From Arctic95D-9 sp035967665 (GTDB taxonomy: Bacteria > Verrucomicrobiota > Verrucomicrobiia > Verrucomicrobiales > DEV007), in contig JAYWLB010000016.1 of assembly GCA_035967665.1 (NCBI GenBank), positions 1-64,000 on the forward strand: DNA of 64,000 nucleotides, in the 5' to 3' direction. Within the stretch, counting starts at the first letter, position 1, and each line of letters starts with the position of its first letter. A model generated the notes under the pieces. That model saw nothing but the letters and a program-made list of their open reading frames with translations. It was not told where the DNA came from and searched no databases. Below, in pieces: positions 51,743-62,316 of the stretch. Both the position numbers and the translations under genes were made by a program.

Positions 51743-52447
51743 TTAAGCCTCTTCAATTTCCCGGGCAGCCATTTCAGGCCCGAGGTGGCGAACGTCTGCG
51801 GCACTCTCCAAAAAGATCGCATCTTCACCGATGTTAACGGCATGGTCTCCGACCCGCTCAAGACTCCTCACGATGAAAATGAGATGCAGGACTGTCTTAG
51901 CGGAACTGTTGTCGCTATCGAGCATCTTGGTAAGTCGACGAATGAGCTGCTTCTGGTCTGAATCCAACTGGCGGTCCCTGTCGTAAAGCCCAAGCGCCAT
52001 TTCATTATTCCCTTCGGTGTAGGCCCGCATCCCGTCCCGCAGAAGTCCCTGGGCCTGGTGAAAGATAGGCTCAATCAAGGCCACTTCCGCCAACTCTGGC
52101 TGCTTCAGCACTTTCCGGGCACGACGGGCAATACTCTGAGCTTCATCGGAAATTCTCTCGAGGTTGTTAGCCACTTTCATCCCCGCAATGACCTCACGCA
52201 GATCGCCGGCGACGGGATTAAACCGCATCAGGATTTCAAACGAATCAGCATCGATCCGTCGCTCGAGCAGATTGACTTCATCGTCCTCCGCGATGGCATC
52301 GTTGCACAGTTCGGTGTTTCTGGAGAGAAGCCCGCGGACCGCATTCTCCAAATTCTGGGCGGAAATACTCGCCATTCTCAAGACGCCATTCCTGGCATCA
52401 CGAAGTGCGGTTTCGAAGCTACCTAAGATATGTGGGGCATCACTCAT
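51743..52447 (-). CDS. phoU: Phosphate signalling protein PhoU
   Basis: This 234-residue protein has two three-helix PhoU repeats. The metal-binding motif copies are in EVNLLERRIDADSFEILMRF / LREVIAGMKVANNLERISDE and in LTKMLDSDNSSAKTVLHLIF / LERVGDHAVNIGED. It negatively modulates phosphate sensing through the PstSCAB-PhoR system; no pst or phoR gene is in the window. The ATG at 52447 (MSDAPHILGSFETALR) is preferred, since PhoU proteins begin near this segment; ATG 52483 is also possible. Confidence 0.9.
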   Translation of the reverse strand: MSDAPHILGSFETALRDARNGVLRMASISAQNLENAVRGLLSRNTELCNDAIAEDDEVNLLERRIDADSFEILMRFNPVAGDLREVIAGMKVANNLERISDEAQSIARRARKVLKQPELAEVALIEPIFHQAQGLLRDGMRAYTEGNNEMALGLYDRDRQLDSDQKQLIRRLTKMLDSDNSSAKTVLHLIFIVRSLERVGDHAVNIGEDAIFLESAADVRHLGPEMAAREIEEA

Positions 52448-52494
52448 AAAATTTTTCAGATTATCGGGTTCAATTACTAGCATGGCTGTGAGAT

Positions 52495-53319
52495 TTATGC
52501 GAGAGCGGGCTCAAGGATATTTGATTCATCAAGATCAGAGGACTGTTCAACGAGGTCCTCCTCCCCGGGCAATTCCGGGGCACTCTGGTAGTAGAAAAGT
52601 TCGAATTTTCCGGGCTCAGGCTCGATAATAGCAGTAAGCGATTCAACCCAATCCCCCGAATTGAGGTAGTGGACACCACCCTCGATCTCCTTGTTGGCAG
52701 GGGTATGGATGTGTCCGCAGATGATGCCGACGCATTGACGAACCGTAGCGAGCTCCCTCAACTGATCTTCGTACCGATCAACGAATGAAACGGCCGACTT
52801 CACTCGCTCTTTAATGTGTTTACTCAGGGAAAAATACTCTTTCCCACAGAGCGCACGCCAACGATTGTAAAGTCGGTTTACACCGAGGAGCAGCTCATAA
52901 GCCTTTGCCCCCATCACCGCGACCCACTTGTGATCGGTCGTTACCGTATCAAACCCGTCACCGTGAATGACGAGGTAATCCCCCTGCGGCGTGGAATGAA
53001 CATACTCATCGACCATCTTCAATCCGCCGACCTCAAGAGGGAGAAACCGCTCAATAATATCATCGTGATTTCCACGCAGGTATATCACCTCCGTCCCCTG
53101 CTTCTCCATTTTTTTCAAAACGGTTCTCACAAACTTGGTATGAGATGGCAGCCACTTTCCACGGCTGCGCAGCGCCCAGCCATCGACAATGTCGCCATTC
53201 AGAATCAGCTTCTTACACCGAAACGATTTCAGGAAACGTATCAATTCCTCAGCTTTGCTGTCCTGTGTTCCGAGGTGAACATCAGAGATAAAAACGGTTT
53301 CATACTCAGCGGTAGTCAT
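52495..53319 (-). CDS. UDP-2,3-diacylglucosamine pyrophosphatase-like metallophosphoesterase
   Basis: This 274-residue calcineurin-type phosphoesterase has all metal motifs: FISDVHLG (residues 10-17), NGDIVD, RGNHDD, VIHGDGFD and ICGHIHTPA. It is of the LpxH-like type that often sits beside a glycosyltransferase in bacteria with lipid A or glycolipid pathways. It is separated from the GT4 glycosyltransferase gene on the same strand by 34 bp and from phoU by 47 bp, so a single transcript is likely. The acidic C-terminal tail (from about 245) is not part of the enzyme core. Confidence 0.85.
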   Translation of the reverse strand: MTTAEYETVFISDVHLGTQDSKAEELIRFLKSFRCKKLILNGDIVDGWALRSRGKWLPSHTKFVRTVLKKMEKQGTEVIYLRGNHDDIIERFLPLEVGGLKMVDEYVHSTPQGDYLVIHGDGFDTVTTDHKWVAVMGAKAYELLLGVNRLYNRWRALCGKEYFSLSKHIKERVKSAVSFVDRYEDQLRELATVRQCVGIICGHIHTPANKEIEGGVHYLNSGDWVESLTAIIEPEPGKFELFYYQSAPELPGEEDLVEQSSDLDESNILEPALA

Positions 53320-53353
53320 GGCGGGATCAGTTGTGGATTTCTGAGTTTTCTAT

Positions 53354-54493
53354 CTATACGGCGAGTTCTTTCGACGAAGTTGCCTCAGCCCCTTCAATCA
53401 GTTTTCGGAGCTGTTTCTCAAAGCGGCGGATCACCTTTTTCCATCTGGTCTTCCTCGCCGAGTTCCGCGCAGCCTCCCTCACCGCCGCAGAATCACTGGC
53501 CGCGGCTGCTTCGAGAACCTTTTCGATAAAGTGATTCGAATCATCAAACCGGGCACTGTACCCATTCACCCCGTCAACGATGTGCTGATTGGCGGCCGCG
53601 TAGTCGTATGCCACGACAGCCAGCCCGCTCGCCATTGCTTCCAGAGTTACATTTCCAAACGTTTCGGTAATGCTGGGGAAAACAAAGAGATCTGCCGAGG
53701 CGTAATATTCTGCAAGATCCTCTCCTCTCAAAACACCGGCATAAACGAACTCCGGATGTTCCTTTCTCAGTTCATTCAGTTTCGGACCGTCCCCTACAAA
53801 GACGCCGACGAAATCCGGAACCCGCTTCTGAATTTCAGTAAATGACTTTACCACCAGCGGTAGATTCTTTTCCGCGGCGATCCGTCCGACATAAAGTCCG
53901 ACGCGACTACCGGGGCGGGCACCCCAGGACTGACGTAACAGATTTGACCGCTTCGACGGACTGAACTGCTTGGTATCGACGCCCTTGGGAAGAAGCTCCA
54001 GATTTCGGAATCCCCGCTGGTCGAGCTGGGCAATCACATCCGGTGAAGGAACAAAGGTGCAGGTCGAACGGTTATGAAGATGACGGAGATATTTCAGCGT
54101 AGCCTTTTCCAGAAGCGGCATCTGGTAGTGCGCCATGTACTGCTGAAAGTTGGTATGAAAACCGGAAGCAGCCGGAATACCGAGGGCACGTGCAGCTGAT
54201 ATCGCGGACGCTCCGAGAGGAGTCTCCGTCGCCACATAAATTACGTCAGGGCGATTTCTATGCCAGCGGGATTGAAGAACGATTCGCATCGGGAATCCGA
54301 ATCTCACTTCAGGGTATCCCGGAAATCCAACCGAAGGTACTTCGAGCCCCTCCTCGTCGGATGCGAGAATGGATGGTCTCACTACATCCACTTCATGACC
54401 GTTCTCACGCAACCCTTTTACTAGCCGGGAGAGTGTGGTCGCAACGCCATTCGGCTGGGGTGTGTAGGTGTCAGTGACAAAGGTGACTTTCAT
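53354..54493 (-). CDS. GT4 family glycosyltransferase (mannosyltransferase-like)
   Basis: This 379-residue GT-B fold enzyme has the N-terminal acceptor domain (VTDTYTPQPNGVATTLSRLV), the donor-domain GRIAAEKNLPLVVKSF segment and the EX7E motif ITETFGNVTLEAMASG. It resembles PimB/MgtA-type GDP-mannose- or UDP-sugar-dependent transferases of glycolipid synthesis. The coupled phosphoesterase suggests a lipid-linked sugar pathway, such as lipid A-like or sulfolipid-like glycolipids. The ATG at 54493 is chosen by the N-terminal motif. Confidence 0.88.
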   Translation of the reverse strand: MKVTFVTDTYTPQPNGVATTLSRLVKGLRENGHEVDVVRPSILASDEEGLEVPSVGFPGYPEVRFGFPMRIVLQSRWHRNRPDVIYVATETPLGASAISAARALGIPAASGFHTNFQQYMAHYQMPLLEKATLKYLRHLHNRSTCTFVPSPDVIAQLDQRGFRNLELLPKGVDTKQFSPSKRSNLLRQSWGARPGSRVGLYVGRIAAEKNLPLVVKSFTEIQKRVPDFVGVFVGDGPKLNELRKEHPEFVYAGVLRGEDLAEYYASADLFVFPSITETFGNVTLEAMASGLAVVAYDYAAANQHIVDGVNGYSARFDDSNHFIEKVLEAAAASDSAAVREAARNSARKTRWKKVIRRFEKQLRKLIEGAEATSSKELAV

Positions 54494-55212
54494 GATGTGT
54501 TGGGTAAGGTGATGTGAAGGATCGGGAATCTTCCCAATCCGATGAAGAAACCTTCACGGCTTAAACGCCTGACTCTTCATTGATAATCACGTCATGATTA
54601 TCGACCTAACCAATGATCCGAAAAGTAACACTCTCGTCACCTGAACGATTCGTTGCCTCCCCATCAAATTCCACCCGGGGGAGCTTCTACAACAGACGTC
54701 ACGCCCGTACACAAACGAGCCGCAGCCCGGACACCTGCCAATAATCCGGACTGCGACTACCCTCAACTCGGGAAAAGAATCGTATTTACTTACTGAACAA
54801 AGGTTTGTAAATGCGACTCAGTTCCCAAAGACTCTCAATCGAAATACGGGAAGCGCCTCTGCAATTGCTTCCTTCCCGGTAACCCTGAGGGTGTGTCTGT
54901 TTGTGTGTAAAATTGGAAGGAATTCACAATCACTGCCCGTAATCCCCTTCTCGAAGTTCCGGCAAAATGAGGTGAAATGTTATTCATGAATTCCTTACAG
55001 CTCTTATTTGCTGATGGTTCAGCTTACCAAACTATTTAGAATAATCAACTCACTTTTTAAAATTATCTCACATTTGTGAATCAAATTCGCATAACTTTTA
55101 AAAAGTTATCGACCATTCCGGAAATCTGATCAAGAATAGGCACCGGGCCAAGATAATTTCGGATCGAAAACAGAGAAATTCTGTTCTCAATCCTCCCCCA
55201 CACCGGGGAAGG
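54494..55212. other. Long AT-rich intergenic region
   Basis: This 720-bp gap between divergent-facing ends (GT4 start and GntP stop, both minus strand) has no ORF of note. At 55091-55109 the palindrome ATAACTTT/AAAGTTAT lies about 100 bp beyond the GntP stop and may be a weak terminator. A GGGAATCTTCCC inverted repeat lies near 54526. No tRNA or known riboswitch was recognised. Confidence 0.5.
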
Positions 55213-56673
55213 CTAGACCAGGGGAATCAGCCAGGCGCCAAGCATCGTGACACCCAACCCTACGAGGGACATAACGATCATCATGACACTGACGGTCCGG
55301 AAGGTTTCAAGCGGGCTCATTCCTGACATTCGACCAATCACCCAGAAGCCACTGTCATTGGCCCAGGAAACCGGCTTCGATCCGCAGCCGATTGCGAGCG
55401 CCAGATACAACGCCGAAAAAGACAGCTCACTTTGCAGGGCTATCGGGGCAATCATTCCGCCTGCAGTGATCATCGCGACAGTAGCTGACCCTTGAGCGGT
55501 CCGAATCAGAGCCGTTGTCAGGTAGGCAACAGGAATCAGCCAGAAACTCGCCTTACCCGCCATCGCCTCACTAATGTGCTGCGCGATTCCCGTATCCTTC
55601 AGTGTCGCACCAAAGGCGCTTCCGGCAGCGGTAATCAGAATAATGACTCCCCCACTCGCCAGCGCGTCCTGGATTGAACTGCGCACATCATTGCGGGAAT
55701 CACCACGCCTCCATCGCGAACGGATCAAGAGGAACACAGCAGCAGCAGCAGAAATCAAGAGAGCGATATTTTTGTCACCCAGAAATCGCATCACTGCAAT
55801 CTCATACTCCATCGACTTGAGAATCGTTTGGCTGCCGATGAGAACAACCGGCAGAAGAATGGGAAGTATCGAAAGCCCCATACCCGGCAACTCACTGCTG
55901 GATCCCTCTTTCTCAAGAGAATCACCCGCTTCAACGGGAAGAGCTACCGTCCACTTACGGTTCGCGATATAAGCATACAAGATCCCCGAGGAAACCGTGA
56001 ACAGTCCCAGGACGAGTCCGCCGAGCATCATACTCCCGATCGATACCTGCTCTCCGAAAAAACTCGCGACCGTAAGCGGCCCCGGGGTCGGAGGAACCAG
56101 AGAATGCGCCATCGTCGCCCCCGCTACAATCGCAAGAATATAGAGAAGATAATCCTTCCCTGTTTTCTTAGCGAGAGCCTTCGCCAGTGGAATCAGCAGA
56201 TAGAAAACGGTATCAAAAAAGACGGGGATACCCAGAGTAAACGCACTCGCGGCAAAGGCGATCGGGGTTCGTTTGAGCCCCAGCCTCCCCATGAGACTTT
56301 CGACAATCCGTCTGGCACCTCCCGAATCGAGAAGGCACTTCCCGATGATCGCCGCCATGGCAATTACTAGAGCGATGCCTCCACAGCCCTGACCGAAGGC
56401 ATCCATGACCCGGGATACAAACCAGGTCCTTGATTTTGATTCTGCCGCGGTGTGAGCCGGGAGCAGCTCAACCGGCACTGAACCACCTTCAACTGATTGT
56501 ATTTCAACCAGTTGATCACTACTTAACTGGGCCTCGTAGATTAACTGAACCGGAGTCAGGGCCGCAACCGCGAGCGCGGCCACGATCAGTGAAATAAAAG
56601 GATGCCAACGCAACCAGATGATGCTGATCACGACGATCAGCATACCCAAAAGTAATAGCGAAACGGAGCTCAT
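55213..56673 (-). CDS. GntP family gluconate/organic-acid permease
   Basis: This 486-residue membrane protein has about 12-14 hydrophobic helices. GntP family features include the loop LVPPTPGPLTVASFFGEQVS and GSKPVSWANDSGFWVIGRMS near the C-terminus. It would symport gluconate or a related sugar acid with protons. A Ser/Glu-rich cytoplasmic loop lies near 245-260. It stands alone, so regulation by neighbours is not visible. Confidence 0.88.
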   Translation of the reverse strand: MSSVSLLLLGMLIVVISIIWLRWHPFISLIVAALAVAALTPVQLIYEAQLSSDQLVEIQSVEGGSVPVELLPAHTAAESKSRTWFVSRVMDAFGQGCGGIALVIAMAAIIGKCLLDSGGARRIVESLMGRLGLKRTPIAFAASAFTLGIPVFFDTVFYLLIPLAKALAKKTGKDYLLYILAIVAGATMAHSLVPPTPGPLTVASFFGEQVSIGSMMLGGLVLGLFTVSSGILYAYIANRKWTVALPVEAGDSLEKEGSSSELPGMGLSILPILLPVVLIGSQTILKSMEYEIAVMRFLGDKNIALLISAAAAVFLLIRSRWRRGDSRNDVRSSIQDALASGGVIILITAAGSAFGATLKDTGIAQHISEAMAGKASFWLIPVAYLTTALIRTAQGSATVAMITAGGMIAPIALQSELSFSALYLALAIGCGSKPVSWANDSGFWVIGRMSGMSPLETFRTVSVMMIVMSLVGLGVTMLGAWLIPLV

Positions 56674-56736
56674 ACACGCTTCGATTTATAGAATAAGCCG
56701 AAACGTGACAACCATGAAGCCACCGCCATCGCGGTG

Positions 56737-57657
56737 CTACTTCATGCTGGAAAAACGGGAACTGAGAAGATCCTTCGCAGTCGCGTCTCCAACCTTCTCT
56801 TTCGAGGAATCAATCCACTTTTGCTCGAGCTGGTTTTTGGTCGGACGGTCCGTTTCGTAGAAAACGCCGAACTTTCCGGGATACTGAAGCGAAGCCAGCT
56901 GATAGGCGGCATTTTCATCCGAGACATCATGCCGGGCTTCATCCTCTTCGGAATCATCCCACTTCTTCTCGTCGATCAAATCGAACTCACCACCCTTACG
57001 TGGATTACCATCATCAAAGACGCCGGGATAGAAGACAACACACTCTGACAAAACCTCGACGACGCTGAAGCCGGGATGAAGAATGGCACGTTCAAACACT
57101 TCCATCATGTGCTTCACCTGAGCAGCGTGAGTTCGCGCTACAAACGAGGCACCGCCATAAACCAACTTTTTCATGGGATTGATCGGTTGGTCAATAGCAC
57201 CGGTCGGGTCGGTCTTCGATTTGAACCCCTTAGGGCTCGTGGGTGAAGTCTGCTTCTTGGTCAATCCGTAGACAAAGTTGTCCATCACCACATAGGTGAG
57301 ATTCACATTCTTCCGCGCCGCGTGATCGAGGTGATTCCCCCCAATGGAGTAACCGTCGCCGTCACCGCCGAAAGCAAAGACGTGAAGATCCGGACGTGAA
57401 AGGCTAACCCCTGAAGCAAGAGGAAGAGCCCGACCATGGATAAAGTGAACTCCATGCCCATTCACGAAATAGGGAAAACGAGATGAACAACCGATACCGG
57501 CGATCGTGCAGATCTTTTCGTGAGGGATTTGAAGTTTTTCCAGCACCTTAAAGAAGGCGGCTAGAACGGCGAAATCGCCACAGCCGGGACACCAGGTAGG
57601 GTGATCAGCCGAGAGATCCTTTTTAGTGAGTTTTTTGGGTTCCGCAGGAGCAGACAT
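56737..57657 (-). CDS. 2-oxoacid:ferredoxin oxidoreductase, beta subunit
   Basis: This 306-residue TPP-binding subunit has the N-terminal CPGCGDFAVLAAF motif, GIGCSSRFPYF, the TPP/Mg segment GGDGDGYSIGGNHLDHAARK, and the YVVMDNFVYGLTKKQTSPTS loop. It pairs with the alpha/gamma subunit 21 bp upstream. The enzyme converts 2-oxoglutarate or another 2-oxoacid to its CoA thioester with reduction of ferredoxin. The C-terminal 50 residues are acidic and not strongly conserved. Confidence 0.92.
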   Translation of the reverse strand: MSAPAEPKKLTKKDLSADHPTWCPGCGDFAVLAAFFKVLEKLQIPHEKICTIAGIGCSSRFPYFVNGHGVHFIHGRALPLASGVSLSRPDLHVFAFGGDGDGYSIGGNHLDHAARKNVNLTYVVMDNFVYGLTKKQTSPTSPKGFKSKTDPTGAIDQPINPMKKLVYGGASFVARTHAAQVKHMMEVFERAILHPGFSVVEVLSECVVFYPGVFDDGNPRKGGEFDLIDEKKWDDSEEDEARHDVSDENAAYQLASLQYPGKFGVFYETDRPTKNQLEQKWIDSSKEKVGDATAKDLLSSRFSSMK

Positions 57658-57678
57658 AACAGTAAATGGTAAAAGGTT

Positions 57679-59502
57679 TCAGGAAGGATCGGTGAGTTCA
57701 GCAACACGCTCGATAATCTCGCGAATCTTGTAGTTGAGACCATCGGTCTTGCAAATAGACTGGATCTTCGGATCGCAATAACGGGCTCGAAGCAAAGTGG
57801 CAAGCTGACCATACCCGTAGAGGCCCTCGTCATTCATCTCGACGACAGCAACATGTTTGTAATGAGCGAAAACGGTGTCGAGATTGTTCGGCATCGGGTT
57901 CATATGACGGATGTGCATCGCGGCAACTTTCTGCCCCTTCTCACGCATCCGGTTGACGGCCTCGCGAATCGGTCCCCAGGTGGAGCCCCATCCAACAATG
58001 AGAACTTCGCCCGATTCATCACCATGAATATCGGGAATCGGCAGACGATCCCCGAGCACTTTAAGCTTCTCACGTCTCCGCGCATTCATTCGCGCATGCA
58101 TTTCGGGGTTCCCGCTCGGGTGCCCCCATTCATCGTGCTCAAGACCGGTTACGACAGGATATTTTCCGGCCGACATCGGAGTTCCGGGAGGCGCATGCTT
58201 CGTCAGACCATCGAGAGGATAAGGTTTGAATTCCTCTCCGCGGATTTCCTGATCGAGAACCGGTTCGATGACAACTTCATCCAAATCCGGTTCCGTGAAC
58301 GCTTCGATACGGGTAGCGAGCGCCTGGTCCGTCAACACGATGACCGGACAGCTGAATTCACGCGCAAGAAGGCAGGCCTCACGCCCAATGTAAAAACAGT
58401 CCTCGACATTCTTCGGTGCGAGAACAATCCGCGGGCTGTCACCATGGCTCCCATAGATCCCCTGCATCAAATCACTCTGCTCGACACTGGTGGGAAGGCC
58501 TGTACTGGGTCCACCACGCTGCACGTTGATAACGACAAGCGGAAGTTCCGCCATCGTTGCGTAGCTCAAAGCCTCCATCTTAAGAGACAAACCGGGGCCG
58601 GAACTTCCGGTGATCGCAGTGTGCCCTGAGTAGGCAAAACCGATCGCCATGGAAACGGCTGCGAGTTCATCTTCGCACTGAACAAACAGGCCACCATACT
58701 TCGGCAATTCGCTCCGAAGCTGCTCCATGATCGTTGACCAGGGAGTGATCGGATACCCGGCGCCGTAGCGAACCCCGCCAGCGAGCAAACCGAGCGTCAA
58801 CGCGGTATTACCATCCGTGGTTACCTTATCGATACCTTCATTCTTACCCTCTTTGAGGTCATACTGAGCCCCGATGAGATCACCGATCGGGTAGGCATAT
58901 CCGGCATCAAATGCCAGCATCGCATTCCGCGCAACGTCTTCTCCTTTGCGGCCAAACTGCTTTTCGATCAGGGAAACCAGCTTGTCTTTCTGCAACTTAA
59001 ACAGCTGTGTCACCAGCCCGAGAACAAAGATGTTTTTCCCCCTGTCGCGCGCGCTGCCCCCAATGGCTTCAACGGTTGTACTCGTGATTGGAACCGGCAC
59101 GTGAATGACGCCTTCGATTTCCCTGATCTCTTCAACGTGATCCGAATCGTAAAGGCAAATGCCGCCTGCCTTCAGAGAATCAATATGGTTGTCGTAGCTA
59201 TGCTGGTAGAACGCGAAAAGGAAATCCGATTCGTCCCCCGCTGAGAGAACCTCACCCGAACCCAGATGCACCTGGAAGATGGATGGGCCGCCCGAAATCG
59301 TGGACGGAATCGTCATATAGGTCATCACTTCCCTGGCACTTCGGCCGGCGAGTCTAGCCAGAAATCCGCCAATGGTCTGAATACCATCTTGAGAGTTACC
59401 GGCAAAGCGGATGACCGCATTTTGCAATTCAGTGATCCCTTCGCTGTTGGAGGAAGGGCTTGCGCTTTTTTCGGGAGAATCCGAAGTCGCGGAGACAGTC
59501 AT
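57679..59502 (-). CDS. 2-oxoacid:ferredoxin oxidoreductase, fused gamma/alpha subunit
   Basis: This 607-residue protein joins the gamma domain (about 25-200; IRFAGNSQDGIQTIGGFLAR) with the alpha domain (about 215-600; GNTALTLGLLAGGVRYGAGY, PITPWSTIMEQL and VQRGGPSTGLPTSVEQSDL). This is the KorA/PorA-like fused type in aerobic and facultative bacteria. It forms the complex with the beta subunit 21 bp downstream. The gene order gamma/alpha then beta is usual. Confidence 0.92.
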   Translation of the reverse strand: MTVSATSDSPEKSASPSSNSEGITELQNAVIRFAGNSQDGIQTIGGFLARLAGRSAREVMTYMTIPSTISGGPSIFQVHLGSGEVLSAGDESDFLFAFYQHSYDNHIDSLKAGGICLYDSDHVEEIREIEGVIHVPVPITSTTVEAIGGSARDRGKNIFVLGLVTQLFKLQKDKLVSLIEKQFGRKGEDVARNAMLAFDAGYAYPIGDLIGAQYDLKEGKNEGIDKVTTDGNTALTLGLLAGGVRYGAGYPITPWSTIMEQLRSELPKYGGLFVQCEDELAAVSMAIGFAYSGHTAITGSSGPGLSLKMEALSYATMAELPLVVINVQRGGPSTGLPTSVEQSDLMQGIYGSHGDSPRIVLAPKNVEDCFYIGREACLLAREFSCPVIVLTDQALATRIEAFTEPDLDEVVIEPVLDQEIRGEEFKPYPLDGLTKHAPPGTPMSAGKYPVVTGLEHDEWGHPSGNPEMHARMNARRREKLKVLGDRLPIPDIHGDESGEVLIVGWGSTWGPIREAVNRMREKGQKVAAMHIRHMNPMPNNLDTVFAHYKHVAVVEMNDEGLYGYGQLATLLRARYCDPKIQSICKTDGLNYKIREIIERVAELTDPS

Positions 59503-59629
59503 TTAATCGAGTAAACTGAGGGGGCTAATTGTTCCGGAAGTAAATCAGCCAGACAATGAGAATGCAAAGAAAATGTCACCCTATTCATGCCCAACTCACC
59601 TGACCCTGCCACAAACAGACCGGTAGAGA

Positions 59630-62203
59630 CTATTTCTCAGGGTAAACGTAATTCCCGGGAGCGTTGACTACCGGAGCAACGGAGCGTGGCGGAGGAACAT
59701 CCCGCGCACTGTACAGTTCATCCTCAGTCCCGTAATCGTTAATCGGGTTCCCTCCGGGATCTACCAATCGAACCGTAACAAAAATAAGCATGGCACGCTT
59801 CTTCGACTCATGCGTTGAGGAGCGGAAAGCCCGACCGAGAACAGGCAGATCGCCAATGAAAGGTACCTTGTCATTCGTCGTCGTGATCCCCTCGCCGTGA
59901 AGACCTCCGATCGCAATGGTCTGACCATCCCAAACATCCACATTCGTAGTCTCCTTAACCGCATCAAAGACGGGCATAAGAATTTCATTCGGGGTCAGGA
60001 CGAGGGCACTCCCGAACAAATCGGTACGATTCCCGTTCAAAATGGGCGTCCCGTAATTGATAAACCCGGCAAACTCACTGAAATCGAGAGTGATATTGAC
60101 ATTCACACTGTGATTGTCCTGCGAAACGGTCGGCTCAACTTCAATCACTTTACCCAGGCGCCTCGTTTCAAAGGCAGTCGGAGTCGCCGGGGTCACCGGG
60201 ATTTCATCCGGATTCACATCATAGCTAGTGCCATTGATGACCCCGCCAATCTGATTCGGAAGCTCCGGCGGATCATATTCCGTGGGATAAATAAATTCAC
60301 GAGCCTGCTCAATTTTGGCAATCTGCCCCGGCTTAGCAGGAACACTGACATCGCAAAGTGTATCACTCGCCTTCAATTGGCTGAGCCCGCGGAGAACCAT
60401 TTGAAACTGCGGGTCAGTAAAAACCCCCGCAATACCGAAAATCCCGGGAGCCTTCATCGAGGACGGATTACCCGAACCGCTCTGAATGATATCATCAATT
60501 GTCCTTGCTGTGCTGACATCTCCGGTTCTGAGGCCACTGGTAACGGGAAACATCCCAACCGGACTGCCGCCAGGTCCGACAATTGGATAATCAATCGAAC
60601 TCGTCGCAGCAGTTGCATTTCCATCCGTCCCCCCTCCGAAAAAGGCGCGGGGGGTGGAACCGAAGTTAGACTGCCCCAGGAGAAAATCCATTCCGAGCTG
60701 GTTCAGTGCCGTTGATTCAATGGAGATCATTTTGACACTCACCATCACCATTTTGTCTCCTCCGGCTTTGACCGCGGCAATCAGCCCCTCAATGGAGCGC
60801 TGCTGATCCACCGTATTCCGAACCACTAACTTACTGGTGGCGGGGATGTATCGCGCATTGGCTCCATCACCGAATTCAATTCCATTCTTAATAAGATAGT
60901 CTTTTGCCGTAATCCGCTTAACGAGAGCCCCTCCCCCTCCTTCATCCGGCGTGGCGAACGGATCGACAGGACCGGCCGGCCCAGCCCCCTGCCCCTCACC
61001 CGAGATAAAGCCGGGCGGAACCACGTAAGTCCTCGTAACAAGAGCGCCCTCAATGTCTGAAGACATCGGCACGACGGTCACCGCAAAAGCATCGACTCTG
61101 TATTTCATGTCGACCTGACCGGTCACATACTGCAATGCGACGCCGAGAGGGACATTCGAAATTCTTACGGAAAGGCTTCGTTGCGAAGGATCAATCCCAC
61201 TCGCATCAGGAGCACTGTCGACGACGATGTTTACACCACGCTTAAGCGGATCCGTTTCAAAAGTATCCAGTTCCTGAGACTTCTGGGTGAGGAACTGCAA
61301 GACATCGACGAGTCGGGCATTGTTGAATTCAAGCTTCGGGATAACGATATTCTTAAGCTTCTGCTCGATCTGGACGCTTCCGCTAACCGCCACGTCTCCC
61401 ACATTCAAATCTTCACCGCCGCCCGTATCCATCAGCGGGACCGGAGACTCCCACCCTGCGGCAACCTGCCTTAGCATCTTGGCCCGGGTGTGATCATAGG
61501 CCGCATCAGCATAATTCATCTTATGCCGCTCCACATTTTCCAGTCCCCGTCGTGCCGCGGTGTTGTATGGATCAACCGCCAACGCCTCGTTGTAGGCTCT
61601 TTCGGCGCGGTCATAATCACCCAGCTCGAGAAAGCCTTTTCCAAGGATGATCTTACTGTTCACGAGCTCAGCCTCGCGAAGATGCTGCGGAGACATCGCC
61701 TGATTATATCGATCATCGTGCGAACGAATATCCGCCAGAATCTTCTTCACCTCAGGGTCAATGATCGCCTCAGGCACATCCGAGTTCTCAGCGAGTAAGG
61801 TAACGGCGGCAAGAGTCGCCTCCGCTTCAGCCCATTTTGCTTCAGAAATAAGAACTCTCGTAAACTCAAGGGACGCGGCCTGGTAGCGTTTAAAGAAAAT
61901 ACGTCGCTGATCTGCTACTGCAGGCACAGAGGGAATCGTGTCGAAGGCTGCTTTGAAATAATCCATCGCCTCCCCGTAGGATTGATCGGAAAAGGCGTTT
62001 GAACCCGCAGTAAAGAGCGTTTGAGCGGATTTGACCCTCGCCTGCCTTCTCTGTGCCTCCTGCGCCGCAATGCCCGCGACGCCGCCGGGAAATTCATTGC
62101 CATCCCCGAAGCTCAGAGAGGTGGCGGTCAGCAAACCACAGCAGATCAACCAACCCGCACTGCGGAAAGGAAATTTCGATAATATGTAAGGCGAATGAGC
62201 CAA
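59630..62203 (-). CDS. Type IV pilus secretin, Amuc_1098 family
   Basis: This 857-residue outer-membrane protein has a signal region (about 15-33) and a helical TPR-like N-terminal part (about 50-250; LELGDYDRAERAYNEALAVD). The STN/N0-like domains lie at about 285-400, N-domain repeats at about 430-520, and the secretin barrel is at about 640-820 (VEVEPTVSQDNHSVNVNITL and IAIGGLHGEGITTTNDKVPF). The closest named relative is Akkermansia Amuc_1098. It forms the pore for type IV pili. No pilus biogenesis genes are in this window; the rest of the cluster may be beyond the edge. The start is TTG. Confidence 0.9.
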   Translation of the reverse strand: MAHSPYILSKFPFRSAGWLICCGLLTATSLSFGDGNEFPGGVAGIAAQEAQRRQARVKSAQTLFTAGSNAFSDQSYGEAMDYFKAAFDTIPSVPAVADQRRIFFKRYQAASLEFTRVLISEAKWAEAEATLAAVTLLAENSDVPEAIIDPEVKKILADIRSHDDRYNQAMSPQHLREAELVNSKIILGKGFLELGDYDRAERAYNEALAVDPYNTAARRGLENVERHKMNYADAAYDHTRAKMLRQVAAGWESPVPLMDTGGGEDLNVGDVAVSGSVQIEQKLKNIVIPKLEFNNARLVDVLQFLTQKSQELDTFETDPLKRGVNIVVDSAPDASGIDPSQRSLSVRISNVPLGVALQYVTGQVDMKYRVDAFAVTVVPMSSDIEGALVTRTYVVPPGFISGEGQGAGPAGPVDPFATPDEGGGGALVKRITAKDYLIKNGIEFGDGANARYIPATSKLVVRNTVDQQRSIEGLIAAVKAGGDKMVMVSVKMISIESTALNQLGMDFLLGQSNFGSTPRAFFGGGTDGNATAATSSIDYPIVGPGGSPVGMFPVTSGLRTGDVSTARTIDDIIQSGSGNPSSMKAPGIFGIAGVFTDPQFQMVLRGLSQLKASDTLCDVSVPAKPGQIAKIEQAREFIYPTEYDPPELPNQIGGVINGTSYDVNPDEIPVTPATPTAFETRRLGKVIEVEPTVSQDNHSVNVNITLDFSEFAGFINYGTPILNGNRTDLFGSALVLTPNEILMPVFDAVKETTNVDVWDGQTIAIGGLHGEGITTTNDKVPFIGDLPVLGRAFRSSTHESKKRAMLIFVTVRLVDPGGNPINDYGTEDELYSARDVPPPRSVAPVVNAPGNYVYPEK

Positions 62204-62316
62204 GTCACAAAATGGGTTAGTGCCTGCTAAAGCGTTAGAAGGCAGATCTTAGCAGCACCCACGCGGATTCCGCAAGAAGAGTTTTCCTTCGATATCTGTC
62301 CCTCAACGCCCGGGTC